Of a stretch of 64,000 nt of DNA, positions 1 through 12,160 are shown piece by piece. The notes beneath the pieces are model-generated. The model searched no databases. It had not been told where the DNA came from and saw nothing but the letters and a program-made list of their open reading frames with translations. A program made the position numbers and the translations under genes. The stretch lies in the NCBI GenBank assembly GCA_900491605.1, contig UESW01000076.1, positions 48,863-112,862 of the forward strand. The letters run 5' to 3'. Within the stretch, counting starts at the first letter, position 1, and every line of letters begins with the position of its first letter. The DNA comes from Calamus simplicifolius (taxonomy: Eukaryota > Streptophyta > Magnoliopsida > Arecales > Arecaceae).

Positions 1-506
1 AGTAGTGTCCTCTACCTTGTACTGTCTCCTCTCTCTAAGATGATTTGATATGTAGCTCTAAGGGCCTTTAAATAGATTATGCTACTATCTTTTAGACTTG
101 ATCTCCTCTTGATTTGATTACGATTATATCTTGCTATGATCTGCATGTGGTCTTTATTCTGATTTCCTCATATTCCTTATTTATTTGCTTGTTCTTCCAT
201 CTTTATCTCAAATTTCAGCTGCCACATTCTTTCTTTGAAACTATATACTTTATTTAAAAATTTAGTTTAAAAAATACTTAAATATAAGATTATAAATATT
301 ATGAAGATTGTAAGTGCTATAAATAGATTTTAATAATTATAATAGTAATAATAATAATAATAATAGTGATATAATAATGTAATTATTATAAAATATTTAA
401 TTTATGAGAATATTTGATTTAATTATTTAATTATGTATTTTAAAGGATTTTATCACCATTAACTCTTTAAATACTTAAATTAAATAAGTATTATGTGATT
501 TATCAT
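1..506 (-). repeat. 3' LTR of the Athila-like element, truncated by the window
   Basis: This matches 5810-6272 with scattered differences. Its right end is the sequence TTTATCA, which on the minus strand starts the LTR with TG. A short purine-rich stretch (minus strand, about 507-517, AGAGGGTA) next to it fits a polypurine tract. A TAA microsatellite lies near 345-366. The LTR continues beyond position 1. Confidence 0.75.
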
Positions 507-869
507 ACCCTCTGACTTACTTATTGCTAGTCCCTTGGCAATGTTAATTTTGATTTATCACTATGTACAGTAATATCTTCTTTACAAAAGTAGAATTAGG
601 ATTGAAAGTTAAAAGATTTAGCGGGTGTTGCTAACTAAGTGTTGAGTTGTAGGAGCAAATTTCGTGGTCAGTGTTTTCAGCAACTTTCTTAAATTCAACT
701 AAAGATATACAGTACTTATGTTGGTGATGATTAACTTAACATTTGGATGTTAGCTTGTAAAGGACAAACATGTCTTCTCTTATCACCTTATTTGGTTAAT
801 TTTCTATATACCCCCAAATTAATTCCATGAACTAAGGTAGTTTTCACACTGTTTTTTTTAATACTAAGC

Positions 870-1034
870 ATACTAGCTTTTTTTTCACCGTTTGACGCAA
901 ACATATCATTTCCTGAGGCGACGGAGCCCGATTACTAAGCTTATGGCAATCGTGCTAGTTTTCCTTCACTGTTTGAGATGCGAACCACATCACTTCTTAA
1001 GGTGACGGGGCTCGGTTACTAAGCTTAAGGCAAT
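870..1034. repeat. Two-copy tandem repeat, about 82 bp unit
   Basis: Copy 1 (about 870-950) and copy 2 (951-1034) both run from a CTAG-T-rich start through TTCAC(C/T)GTTTGA to TACTAAGCTTA-GGCAAT. They differ at many positions. A truncated third copy may precede them near 840. The repeat lies between the integrase remnant and the 3' LTR of the Athila-like element, a region often variable in this lineage. Confidence 0.6.
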
Positions 1035-1626
1035 CCATATATACTCTATGTTTTGTACTTTTATTTTATGCAAGTAGCTCTTTCCTTAAGATCAAATTCT
1101 TTGATTGGGGTATATAATAATTACCAATTTTCAATAATAATTGAATTCACAGTTGGCTCTACAACCAATGCCTACTTTGCCTTGTCAGTATGCATGTGTA
1201 CTTGGGAGTGCTAATAGCCTTTAAGTGATCTAATTAGGCTACTAAAAATCTGGCCAACTAATTTACTCCTTAACTCACTACACTTATTAGCAAATACTCT
1301 TTAACTCTTATTACTTTTTCCTAGTGTATTCTGCTTAGAATTTCTTTCTTGACAGATAATTACCTAAAGTTTTTTTCTATTTAAAATTTTAAAGGATTTT
1401 ACCTTTTTTAAAAAATAAACTTTAAAAGATTATTCTTGTTATTTTTATATTTATTATAACCTTTTCATTTATTTATTATCTACAAATCTTATTTTATTGT
1501 ATATATGTTATGTCATTTTTTTAATTTTAATTAATTATATATATATAATTTGCAGGATTATTAATTTTTTTTATCATGAAAGACTTTCATTTTCTCTCTA
1601 TAAATATGTGAATTTTCATAGGCCTC

Positions 1627-3881
1627 TCATCTCAGTTCATCCAGTTCAGTTAGCTGTAACATCTGAGTAAAACCTGCTTGTTTCATATCAAAATTTAATT
1701 GCTTGATCGCCCAATATGCTTTATGTTCAAGTTCTATCAAAAGATGACATGCTTTTTCATAAATCAGTCTATAGGAAGACATGCCAATATGGTTCTTATA
1801 AGCTATCCTATAGGCCCATAATGCATCATCTAATCGTTCTGACCAGTCTTTATGATCAGGCCTAATCATCTTTTGTAGGATGTTCTTGATCTTCCTATTG
1901 GATACATCAATCTGGCCACTAGTTTGTGGATGGTACGATGTAGCTACCTTATGTGTGACTTCATATTTTGTAGTAACATTCAAAACTGGTAGTTTATGAA
2001 ATGGGTACCTCTGTCACTAATGATGGCATGTGAAAATCTAAACCTAGAAAAGATATTCTTTTGAACAAATCTTATAACTACCTTATGGTTATTGATTTGG
2101 GCTGCCATGGCCTCTATCCATTTAGAAACATAATCGATGGCCACCAAAATGTATTCAAAACCATTGGAGGGTGGAAAGGGTCACATGAAATCAATTTCCC
2201 AAACACCAAAGATTTCAACTAACAAAATGGGGTTTAAAGGCATCATGTCTTTTTTCGAAATATTTCCTAAGGCTTGACATTTGGCACACTCTTGGCTATA
2301 AGTATGGGCATCCTTAAATAATGTGGGCTAGTAAAATTCACTTTGCAATACCTTAGCTACAGTTTTTCTATCCGAGAAGTGTCCTCTATAAGCAAGAGTG
2401 TGAAAAAAAAATTTAGAGACTTAGCTGTTTGGACTAAGGGACATATCTACGGTTGATCTAATCAGCACAAAATCAAAAAGTTTCAAATCTTCCTAGAAAT
2501 AGTATTTGATTTGAGCAAAGAATCTATACTTTTCATTCTTATACCCGCTATTAGGAACTCACCCAATCACTAAATAATTGACTATGTTCGCAAACCAAGG
2601 AGCCTTTACATGTCACACTACTAGGAGTTGTTCATCAGGAAAGATTCAGCAATTACTGTAGATTCAAAATTTTTTGCTAGGATTCTAGATAGATGGTCTG
2701 CTAGAACATTTTCTGATCCTTTCTTATCTCAAATTTTAATATTAAATTCCTATAGTAGTAAGATCCATCTAATCAATCATAGTTTAATATCTTTCTTTGA
2801 GAGCATGTATCTCAAAGCTGAATGATCCAAATAAACCACGATCTTAGACCCTAATAAATAAGATCAAAATTTTTTGAGGGTAAACACTATAGCTAGTAAC
2901 TCTTTCTCAATGGTTGTATAATGCTTTTGGGCTTCATTTAGAGTTCTACTGGCACAATAAATTACTATAGGATATTTGTTTACCCTCTAGCCCAAAATAG
3001 CTCCTATGGCAAAGTCTAAAGTGTCACACATTATTTCAAAAGGTAGTGACCAATCTAGGGGGTTGGATGATTGGGGCTTTGGTCATGGCTTCTTTTAAAA
3101 ACTCATAGGCCTTAAGATAGTCTTCATCAAAGTTAAAAGGGATATCCTTAGTGAGTAGATTACATAAAGGACGAGATATTTTGGAGAAGTCTTTGATGAA
3201 AGATGATAGAATCCTATATGACCAAGAAAAGATCGAATTTGTTTGATAGAATGGGTGGAGGAAGTTTATAAATCACTCCAACTTTAGCCCTATCAACCTC
3301 ATCCCCCTTTTGACACAATATGCCCTAAGACGATCCCTTCTTGAACCATAAAATAACTTTCTCCTAGCTTAAAACTAGATTGGCCTCAATGCATCGCTTT
3401 AATATCTTCTTTAAATTATTGAGGCAATTGTCAAAAGATTCTCCAAGATTGAAAAGTCATTCATAAAATTTCAAGAAATTCTCCCACCATATCCAAAAAA
3501 ATTGACACCATGCACCTTTAAAAGGTTGCAGATACATTACACAATCCAAGGGCATTCTATGAAAAGCAAAGGTTCCATAAGGACAGGTAAAGTGATCTTT
3601 TTCTGGTCTTCTAGATAGATTGTTATTTGATTATATCTAAAATATCCATCTAAAAAGCAAAAATATCATTGGCTAGCTAGTTTCTCCAAAATTTGGTCAA
3701 TGAAGGGTAAGCAAAATGGTCTTTGCAGGTGGCTGCATTAAGTTTTCGGCAATCAATATAGACACACCACCTACTGGAAAGTCTTGTTGGCACTAGATCC
3801 CCTTGGTCAATATGGACAACTGTGAGTCCATATTTCTTGGGAACAACAAATAAAGATATCTTACTATTCATGTATCAGTGA
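1627..3881 (-). pseudogene. Athila-like pol remnant: reverse transcriptase, RNase H, integrase
   Basis: On the minus strand, 3871-3677 encodes the start of RT (VVPKKYGLTVV, LNAATCKDHF). 2930-2640 encodes RNase H pieces (HYTTIEKELLA, IRDKKGS). 2240-2100 encodes the integrase core (WEIDFM, ILVAIDYVSKWIEAMAA). 1983-1627 encodes the integrase C-terminal half (VTHKVATSYHPQTSGQ, WSERLDDALWAYR, ELEHKAYWAIKQLNFD). The frames change repeatedly and contain stops, and the YxDD catalytic block was not found intact. In a live element these parts copy RNA to DNA and integrate it. This copy cannot. Confidence 0.8.
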
Positions 3882-5215
3882 AACCCTAATATAACACTAA
3901 AAAAAATTAAGTTTTTTATTATTTTTGTTGTAATTGTGAATTTCAAACGCTTGTCAAACAAATTCCTATCCAAGGTTGCCCTAATTCTAGACAGCTTCTA
4001 ACTTCCAAGGCAGCTTTGGAGCCCTTCAAGTCAAGAACTAACTAATCAGCTAGCCAGATAAGGGTAAGGTTGGTGGGGGTCCCCTCCGTTGTTTGCCTTA
4101 GACACCAAGTAGTTTGGCTAGATAAGCAAATGGAACCAATTAAGTAACCACCTTCCTTGGGGCCTATCCTTGAACCCCCTTTCCTATACACCAGCCGATC
4201 AATCAATCCTGACTTGGTCCAACTCTTTCGAGTGCCTTGTCCTAGTGGAGCTTGAGTTTCTTAGGGACTGACGTCTAGTTAATTTTAATTAACAAGCTTA
4301 GGTATGCTGAATGCGGAATGATGATTTATGGGCTAAGGAAGGATTATTAAATCCCCATCTTATATTGTTAATGGATTATTGCCCTTAAAATGTATTATGG
4401 AAATATGCAATGCAAAAACAAAGAGATGTCCCAAACAAATAGTAATCTTTTAAATTTTATTTAGTTACTCTATTTTAGTTAAGTGTTATGCAGTTTTTCT
4501 TTTGTTTTCTTTTTTTATTTTTTTTAAATTAGAGGGTTTCTCTTTTAAAATTTTTGTGATTAAATCTCTAATTTTCTAATTAGCTTATGAGGTGTCCGTG
4601 TAGAATCTTTTGTGTTGCAAAAAAAGTAAGTTTTCTGAGTCAATCTATACAAGTTAGAAAGTCAAAAAAAAAAAACCTATGAATTAAAAAGCAAATTAAA
4701 GCAAGTAAAGCAAATAAAGACTACAATTAATATAATGTGAAAGAAAAAGACTAAAATTAGCTAGGTTAAGCAAATAAAGCAAGTAGATGTCCTAAATTAA
4801 AGCCTAATCTTTAAGACAAGTAGATGTCCTAAATTAAAGCCTAATCTTTAAGACAGTTATGTGAAAGATCAATGATTTTTTTCTTTTTTTGGATTAGTTT
4901 AAAAATAAGGAACTAATTAAGAGCAATTAATTTTTTTTATGTTATGCTAATTTAAGCAAGTGGAATAAAAAATAGATTTTAATTTTGGTTGAAAAGGAAG
5001 AAACTAAAAGAGAAATTTGCGAAAGAAAACTAAAATAGATATTGTTTTGGTTAATATGAAAAGGAAAAAAAATAATTAAAGTAACTAATGAAAAAGGAAA
5101 TTAATTTGAGGTTAGGGTTGATCGCACCAGAATGGTAGATAACTCTTTTTCTCTCTTTTTTTGCACAAAAAATAAATTAAAAAATCAAAGAGATAAAAAA
5201 TGTTGCATTCGTGTC
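3882..5215 (-). other. Non-coding leader of the Athila-like element; gag missing
   Basis: No gag domain can be read here. The stretch holds a block at 4070-4210 shared with the Ty1/copia leader at 12700-12795, and a block at 4303-4435 shared with the Ty3 leader at 33073-33215. It also holds an exact 37 bp tandem duplication (4780-4853) and long AT-rich, purine-rich sequence. The short distance from RT to the LTR indicates that gag and protease were deleted. Confidence 0.6.
4780..4853. repeat. Exact 37 bp tandem duplication
   Basis: 4780-4816 and 4817-4853 are identical (unit begins CAAGTAGATGTCC and ends CTTTAAGA). The lack of differences in an otherwise decayed element indicates a recent slippage or repair event. 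Confidence 0.85.
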
Positions 5216-5234
5216 TTCCGGACAATGGCTTCAA
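5216..5234 (-). other. Primer binding site remnant, Athila type
   Basis: The plus strand CTTCCGGACAATGGCTTCA followed by AAACTTGATAGGC resembles the inverted Athila primer binding site, usually CCGGCAACGGCGCCA then AAACTTGAT, with several substitutions. It marks the inner edge of the 5' LTR. Confidence 0.45.
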
Positions 5235-5235
5235 A

Positions 5236-6272
5236 ACTTGATAGGCTCACAATGTTGTCATTAAAACACCACAGCTATTAGTTTAACTAATCGACTCTTT
5301 TAAAAAATTAAAAATTCATAGAAAAGGTGAGTTGAGTCGAATCCATAGGGAAGGCAGTATATTGAATGTTTTAAAATTCTTGATTTAAAAAAATTAAGTG
5401 ATCAAATAAATAGAAATTACAAATGTAAAATAAAAGAAAATAAGTGATATTAGATTCTACTATTTAGATCTTAGCATCTACTTGTAATAAAATGAAGGAC
5501 ATGAATTTAAAGGTACAAAAAATAAACTTTATATTAATTGAAACCAAGATCCTACTATAAAATACAATTGAATAAACTAAAAATAATTAAAAATATAACA
5601 AAGACAAGAGATGAATCGACGTAGCCTCGTCGGGAAGATGATCAACGAACTCCTTTTTGTTTCCTTCGTGCTCCTTGAAGCAGACTGTGCTTTACGCTTC
5701 TTATCTTTGGATCTTTGATCTTAAAAGTGAAATCGGCTTTAAGATAGTGTAGGGACAGTACTCTTCCTCAAAGACACATCACTTTTAGAAGCCAACCCGC
5801 AACCCAAGTAGTATCCTCTACCATATACTATCTTTCCTCTCTAAGATGATTTGATCTGTAGCTTTGAGGGCCTTTAAGTAGATTATGTTGCTATCTTTTC
5901 AGACTTGATATCTGTCTAATTTGATTGTGATTGTATCTTGGTATGATTTGCATGTGATCTTTATTCTGATTCCCTCATATTCCTTATTTGTTTGCTCGTT
6001 CTTCCATCTTTGTCTCAAATCTCATTAAAAATATTTAATTTTAAAAAATACTTAAATATAAGATTATAAATATTATGAAGATGGTAAGTGTTATAATAGA
6101 AGTGTAATAATTATAATAGTTATTATAATAATAGTAATAGTGATAATAATGTAATTATTATAAAATACTTAATTTATGAGAACCTTTGATTTAATTATTA
6201 AATTATATTTGAAAAAAAATTATCATCATTAATTCTTTAAAATATTAAATTAAATAAATAAATTTGTGATTT
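5236..6272 (-). repeat. 5' LTR of the Athila-like element
   Basis: The right part (5810-6272) matches the LTR at 1-506. The inner part contains GTCGAATCCATAGGGAAGGC, a phrase common in Athila LTRs. The outer end on the minus strand starts TG(ATAAATCAC). The inner edge is placed by the primer site remnant and is approximate. Confidence 0.65.
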
Positions 6273-7319
6273 ATCATTAACATACCATTTTGTTTCTCAA
6301 TGCAGTGCTCAGCCAGCCGGCAGCCATTCCCCATTCTATTTCAATCAACAACAACAACGAGGAAAGATATTGTGATTTTTCATTTATGTCTACAAGCTTG
6401 TCAATACTTCTATTAATGTAGATAAAATGCAGTTGACGTAGAGCTATTCAGTTGACTACAAGACATTTTTAACTGTGATAATATGCGCCATATTCAATTT
6501 ACAACCTCAGGGAATAAATTGGCTGCAAGATTTTACCTCTACAGCGTGCCGAGTCAAAAAGACAAACATTTTAAGGAGAAAATGTAGATGAAGGTACAAG
6601 ATGTTGCAGATAAACAATGATCATTGCTCCGGGTGGAACTCCCAACCTTTATCTCAAAAATGAAAATACTGATCATTGCTAAACTGCAAGAACAATGGAA
6701 CTTGAAAACAGCACACATTATTCTACTAAAATTAACAATATCCAAAATACCGGGACCATAATACATCGATCGGTCACCTACCTATCATCCACGTCTGGAG
6801 GCCCAGTAAGCTCAACCATGGCTGAAATACAAGTATGCTAGCCTTAACGACAAAGACATAAGAACAAGATGTCAGTTGCCATGATTGCATTCCGGGAAGG
6901 TTTTTTGTGCACCGCGCATGATGGTATAGATCGTGCATACCGTGCATGCATGACTAAGAATAATTTTGTTATTTTGTATAGTGCGTGCGTTCCTACACTG
7001 CGCACGATGTAAAAGAACTTTTTCTTACATTCCTGTAACCACAAAAATGAAACCAGAATGTCGCAAGTAAGAAGAGATATTGTGCATTTTCTTTCCTGAA
7101 TCAATGAATTTTCCAAAAGCTTTTCAAAAGGAGCCCATCTCTCTTTGCTTGAATTGGAACATCTCAAACACAAAAGGACACCTGCATATTAAGACAATGT
7201 ACAGTGCCACCGATACTAAAGAAAACAAAAACATTTATTCTATGATCAATTGTACGTATGGTACAAGTAACTCTCAAAATTCTCCTTGAGCTAAAATTAC
7301 ATTAAGGTTGGGAATGCTA
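6273..7319 (-). other. Flank between the Athila and copia elements; probable 3' region of the CNOT10 pseudogene
   Basis: No supported ORF is present. The copia element at 7320-14160 is flanked by TGCTA duplications, so this sequence was once directly downstream of the CNOT10-like reading frame that ends near 14185. A minus-strand AATAAA at about 7233-7240 would suit a polyadenylation signal. A small region rich in GCATGC and GTGCGTGC words with partial inverted symmetry lies at 6895-7035 and may be a foldback element. Confidence 0.4.
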
Positions 7320-7858
7320 TGTAAGACTTAATTTAAATATATTGATCACGATATCAAATATGCGGAAATACAGTATCAATATATTTATTATGATCGATAA
7401 ATACCTCCAGCCATTATTATTAATGTTCTTTCCGATAAGGATAAGGAATTCGATCTTCCTTGAATCAGCTGCACGGGATCTTGATCTTCCTTCTCTCTAG
7501 GGATCTTGATCTTCCTCCTTCGATGGATCTTGATTAATCTTCCTCCTCCTCTCGATAGATCTTCCTCCTCTCGATGGATCTTGATTGAGTTCTTCCAATC
7601 AACGAGCCATCGCACTCTGATGGTGTATGCCCTCAGGATGTGCTCTTGATCAGGGACTCAATGCCTCCGCTTATTAGGTTTTTCTTTCGATAACCTTGTT
7701 GAAAGCCTTAGGAAGGGTTCCCTATTTATACTCAAATCCCTTCACCGCATGCTCCCATCAAGCAAGCGTTCAACATTTAAGGGGGGGCTGTTATCACTTC
7801 TTAATTAGTGAAACGATAGTAATAAAATAAGGACCATTAAAAGCGATGGGTTATTACA
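7320..7858 (-). repeat. 3' LTR of the copia element
   Basis: Bounded by TG and CA and matching 13628-14160. It contains about eight copies of a GGATCTTGAT-CTTCCTC type word at 7465-7580, giving a GATC-rich block. Relative to the other LTR it has about 24 extra bases near 7372 and lacks a short TTGATTGATCTTCC segment. Confidence 0.95.
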
Positions 7859-7875
7859 TTCTCCCACTTGGTCCG
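7859..7875 (-). other. Polypurine tract of the copia element
   Basis: The minus strand reads AAGTGGGAGAA directly before the 3' LTR. This is the usual copia plus-strand primer for second-strand synthesis. Confidence 0.8.
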
Positions 7876-8150
7876 TATATTTTATCAACACTGAACAAGA
7901 AACTAAATACATGAATCATAGCGATAGGTCCTCTATAATTGAGTATTATCTTCTATGTATTACAATGCATTCAATTTCTTTACCACTATTCCAAATGTGA
8001 CAACATAACATAATGAATAAACCATATGTTTATTCAGAGTCCAAAAGAAAAGTTTGTCATTTCTCAAAAGTCATATAACGTGTACACCTGAATGAGAAAT
8101 AAACAAATAATTGAATAAGAGTTTCTTTGTACAAATTGTTATCCATACAA

Positions 8151-11100
8151 TTATATCATGGAACCAACTCCCATTCTTATCACATGATCCTTAAAATTCT
8201 TAATTGGCATGCCTTTACTCAAAGGATCAGCTATCATCAATTCAGTACTAATGTGTTCTATGACCACTTTGTTTTCTTTAACACGTTCTCTTATGGCTAA
8301 ATACTTAATGTCGATATGTTTACTTCGATTACCACTCTTATGGTTTTTAGCCAAAAATACAGCAGCTGAATTGTCACAGTACAGTTCAATTGGCCTAGTA
8401 ATAGAGTCAACAATTCTAAGCCCTGAGATGAAACTCTTCAACCATATACCTTGCGATGTAGCCTCAAAACAAGCAACGAACTCCGCTTCCATAGTAGAGG
8501 TAGCAGTCAAAGTCTGCTTTGCACTCCTCCATGATATGGCTCCACCAGCTAACATAAATATAAATCCTGATATTGATTTCCGAGAATCAACGCAGCCAGC
8601 AAAGTCCGAATCTGAGTAGCCCTCTATCTCCAAATGATCAGTTTGTCTATACATGAGCATGTAGTCCTTGGTCCCTTGAAGATACCTCATGACCTTTTTA
8701 GCAGCTCTCCAGTGGTCTAAACCTGGATTACTCTGATATCTTCCCAACATTCCTACTGCAAATGCAATGTCAGTTCTTGTGCAAACCTGAGCATACATTA
8801 GGCTTCCAACAGCTGAAGCATATGGAATGTTGTGCATCTGTTCCTGTTCAAGTTCATTTTTAGGGCACTGGTTCAAAGCGAACTTGTCACCCTTCACTAT
8901 AGGTGCAACACTTGGTGAACAATTTTTCATCTGAAATCTCTCCAAGACTTTATTGATATAAGTTTCTTGAGACAATCCCAAAATGCCTCGAGATCTTTCT
9001 CTATGGATCTTAATGCCAATGACATAAGATGCCTCACTCATATCTTTCATATCAAAATTTTTGGAGAGAACTTGTTTCACCTCATATAGCAACCCTTTAT
9101 CATTGGTTGCAAGTAGAATGTCATTCACATATAGGACCAAGAAACAAATTTTTCTCCCACTAACCTTCTGGTATATACATTGATCCATGATGTTCTCTTC
9201 AAAACCAAAGGAAGAGATCACATCATGAAATTTTAAATACCACTGACATGAGGCTTGTTTCAATCCATATATGGATTTCTTAAGCTTGCAAATCCTTCAG
9301 GCTATTTCATGTAAACCTCTTCCTCTAGATCTCCATTAAGGAATGCGGTCTTCACATCCATTTGATGTAACTCAAAATCAAAATGAGCTACCAATGCCAT
9401 AATTATTCGGAGAGAGTCTTTCTTGGATACAGGAGAAAATGTCTCCGTGTAGTCGATTCCTTCCCTCTGAGTGAATCCTTTGGCAACGAGTCTTGCTTTA
9501 TATCTCTCAATGTTGCCTTGTGAGTCTTTCTTTATTTTGAAGATCCATCTATATCCAATGGCTTTTACACCATCAGGCAACTCAACAAGATCCCAGACTC
9601 GATTAGATGCCATAGATTCCATCTCGTCCTTCATGGCATTGAACCACAAGTTTGATTCCTTAGAACTCATGGCTTGTGAAAACATTTCAGGATCATTTTC
9701 GGCTCCAATGTTATAGTCAGATTCATGTAGATACACAACATAATCACTAGGAATTGCTGATTTCTTTATTCTAGTTGATCTTCTTAATGTTGTGTCAATG
9801 ACCTCTTGAGGAGTATCTTGCACAACTGATTGTTGATGAACAACACTATCTTCTAGATTACCATCAGCTTGTGAAATCTCAATGACTGATTGTTGGGCAC
9901 TTAATTGAGTTTGAGGAGTGCTATAAATAACAACCAATCCCTCACTTAAAGTGGAAGCTGGAATAACTGAATGATCTTTCTCAGAAGAAGCCAAATACTG
10001 AGATTTATCACTCCTACTGATCAAGTCATTCTCAAGAAATTTTGCATTTCTTGATTCCACAATCCTAGTGCTGTGAGATGGACAATAAAATCTATAACCC
10101 TTGGACTTCTCAGCATATCCAATAAAGTATCCACTAATAGTCCTTGGATCTAGTTTCTTTTCTTGTGGATTATAGACTCTTACTTCAGATGGGCATCCCC
10201 AAACATGTATATGTTGCAGACTTGGTTTCCAACCTTTAAATAACTCAAATGAAATTTTGGAAATAGCCTTGGTTGGAACCCGATTCAATATATACGCAGC
10301 AGTTTTAAGAGCTTCAGTCCACAAGGATTTAGGTAAGTTAGAGCTGACAATCATGCTCCTTACCATGTCCAATAATATCCGGTTTCTCCTTTCAGCTACA
10401 CCGTTTTGGTCAGGAGACCCTGGCATGGTGTATTGTGCAATAATTCCATTTTCTTCAAGAAACCGAGCAAACAGACCAGGTGCTTGTCCATTCTCAGTGT
10501 ATCTACTATAATATTCTCCACCTCTATCTGACCTCACGATTTTAATTTGCTTGCCGCATTGTTTCTCTACTTCTGCCTTAAATACCTTAAATGCATCTAA
10601 TGCTTCGTTCTTATTATGAAGTAGGTAGAGATACATATATCGTGAATAGTTATCAATAAATAAGATGAAGTATCTCTGACCATACGAATCCATATCTGGG
10701 CTACAAATATCCGTATGTATGATCTCCAGTATTTCCGAACTTCTCTTGGCATCTTTCTTGTACTTGTTGGTTTGCTTTCCCTTTATGCAGTCCACACAAG
10801 TGTCAAAATCAGTAAAATCAAGAGTATCAAGTACTCCATCTTTTACTAATCTTTTAATTCTCTCAATGGAGATATGACCTAATCTCCGATGCCACAAAAT
10901 AGAGGAATTCTCATTTATAACACATCTTTTCATACCAGTTTGGGCGTGCATCACATTATAGGTGGTATTATTTTTTAAATTAATTTGGAAAAGATTGTCT
11001 GACAATGTACCATTCCCAATAAGCTTAGATTTATAAAATAAATCAATAGAGCTTTTATTAAAATTAAAGGAGTATCCTGCTGGTACAAGCCTTGACACTG

Positions 11101-12160
11101 AAATCAAATTTCTAGAGAAACTTGGAATATAAAATGTCTTTTCCAAATCCAAAACAAAACCAGAATGTAAAATAAGTCTGCACGTTCCAATTGCTTCCAC
11201 ATGTGAACCCATCTTGTTTTCTGAATAGATGCTTTGTTCACTTCCCAATGGTTTCCTTTGATTTAGAAAACCCTGCAAGGTATTTGAAACATGGATTGTA
11301 GAACCAGAATCAATCCACCATGTGTTATGACATATAACCAAATTGGATTCATGACATACGAATGAGGTTAGAGTACCTTTATTGTCAAGCCAAGCTTTGA
11401 ATTTGAGACAATCTTTCTTTATATGCCCTTTCTTCTTGCAAAAGAAGCACTTGGACTCCTTCTTGTCTTCTGTATGGATGGATACTTTATCCTTTCCTTT
11501 GCGTTTGGCTTTGGGAGCTTTAGTCTTTCTCTGAGTGACTAAATGTGCACTTTCTCCCATTTCTAAAATCAGCCTTCCTTCCTCTTGAACACACATGGTT
11601 AGAAGTTCATTAATTGACCATTTGTCCTTATGTGTGTTGTAAGATATTTTGAAGGGACTATACTGCTGTGGGAGTGAGCTCAAAATAAAGTGCACCAAGA
11701 AAGATTCTGACATCTCAACCTCTAGGGATTTCAACTGAGCCGCAATGTCCCTCATCTTCATGATATGCTCACGCATACCTCCAACCATAGTGAGCTTTAT
11801 TGATGATAATTTTGTCATTAGGGTGCTAGCCATTGCCTTATCTGAAGACTCAAATTGTGCATCAATAGCCTTCAGAAGTTCCTTGACATTTTTGCACTCA
11901 GGAATTGAACCACGTATACTAGCAGAAATTTTAGTACGTATGAACATCATACTGAGGCGATTGGACCGTTCCCATCGTTCATACGCAGCAATCTCAGCCT
12001 GAGTGCTAGTAGATATAACTGAATGTGGTTCATCCTTCCTGATAGCATAGTCAATATCCATGCACCCTAATTGAAGAAGAATTCTCTCCTTCCATAATTT
12101 ATAATTATCACCACTTAAATCGGGAACGTTACATTTCATATCAGAAATATTAACAGGCAA
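8151..12160 (-). pseudogene. Copia gag-pol polyprotein, broken in RT
   Basis: The first part (12160-9302, 952 codons) starts with a gag domain (DLSGDNYKLWKERIL). It continues with a CCHC knuckle (CFFCKKKGHIKKDC, about residue 236), a protease (WWIDSGSTIHVSN, about 280), integrase (HRRLGH, HTDICSP, DRGGEYYSR, PDQNGVAERRNR) and the start of RT up to EEEVYMK. There a UAG stop replaces the usual Gln, and about ten codons are lost with a frame change. The second part (9263-8151) holds the rest of RT and RNase H (SDSDFAG, LYCDNSAAV). The catalytic YVDD is YVND. A Tork-like affiliation is possible but unproven. Full length would be about 1,330 residues, normal for copia. Confidence 0.93.

Larger units (their letters stand above)
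1..6272 (-). mobile_element. Degenerate Athila-type Ty3 LTR retrotransposon (left end outside window)
   Basis: Related sequences at 1-506 and inside 5236-6272 are the two LTRs of one element read on the minus strand. Between them lie decayed RT, RNase H and integrase in Ty3 order (RT at the right, integrase at the left). The integrase motifs HPQTSGQ and DDALWAYR and the RT phrase KLNAAT are typical of the Athila lineage. Many stops and frameshifts are present and no gag is recognisable, so it is a dead copy. The far left end and any target duplication lie outside the window. Confidence 0.8.

Noticed and set aside
8209..8619. Plus-strand ORF of 136 codons
   Set aside because: It is the antisense shadow of the copia RNase H region.
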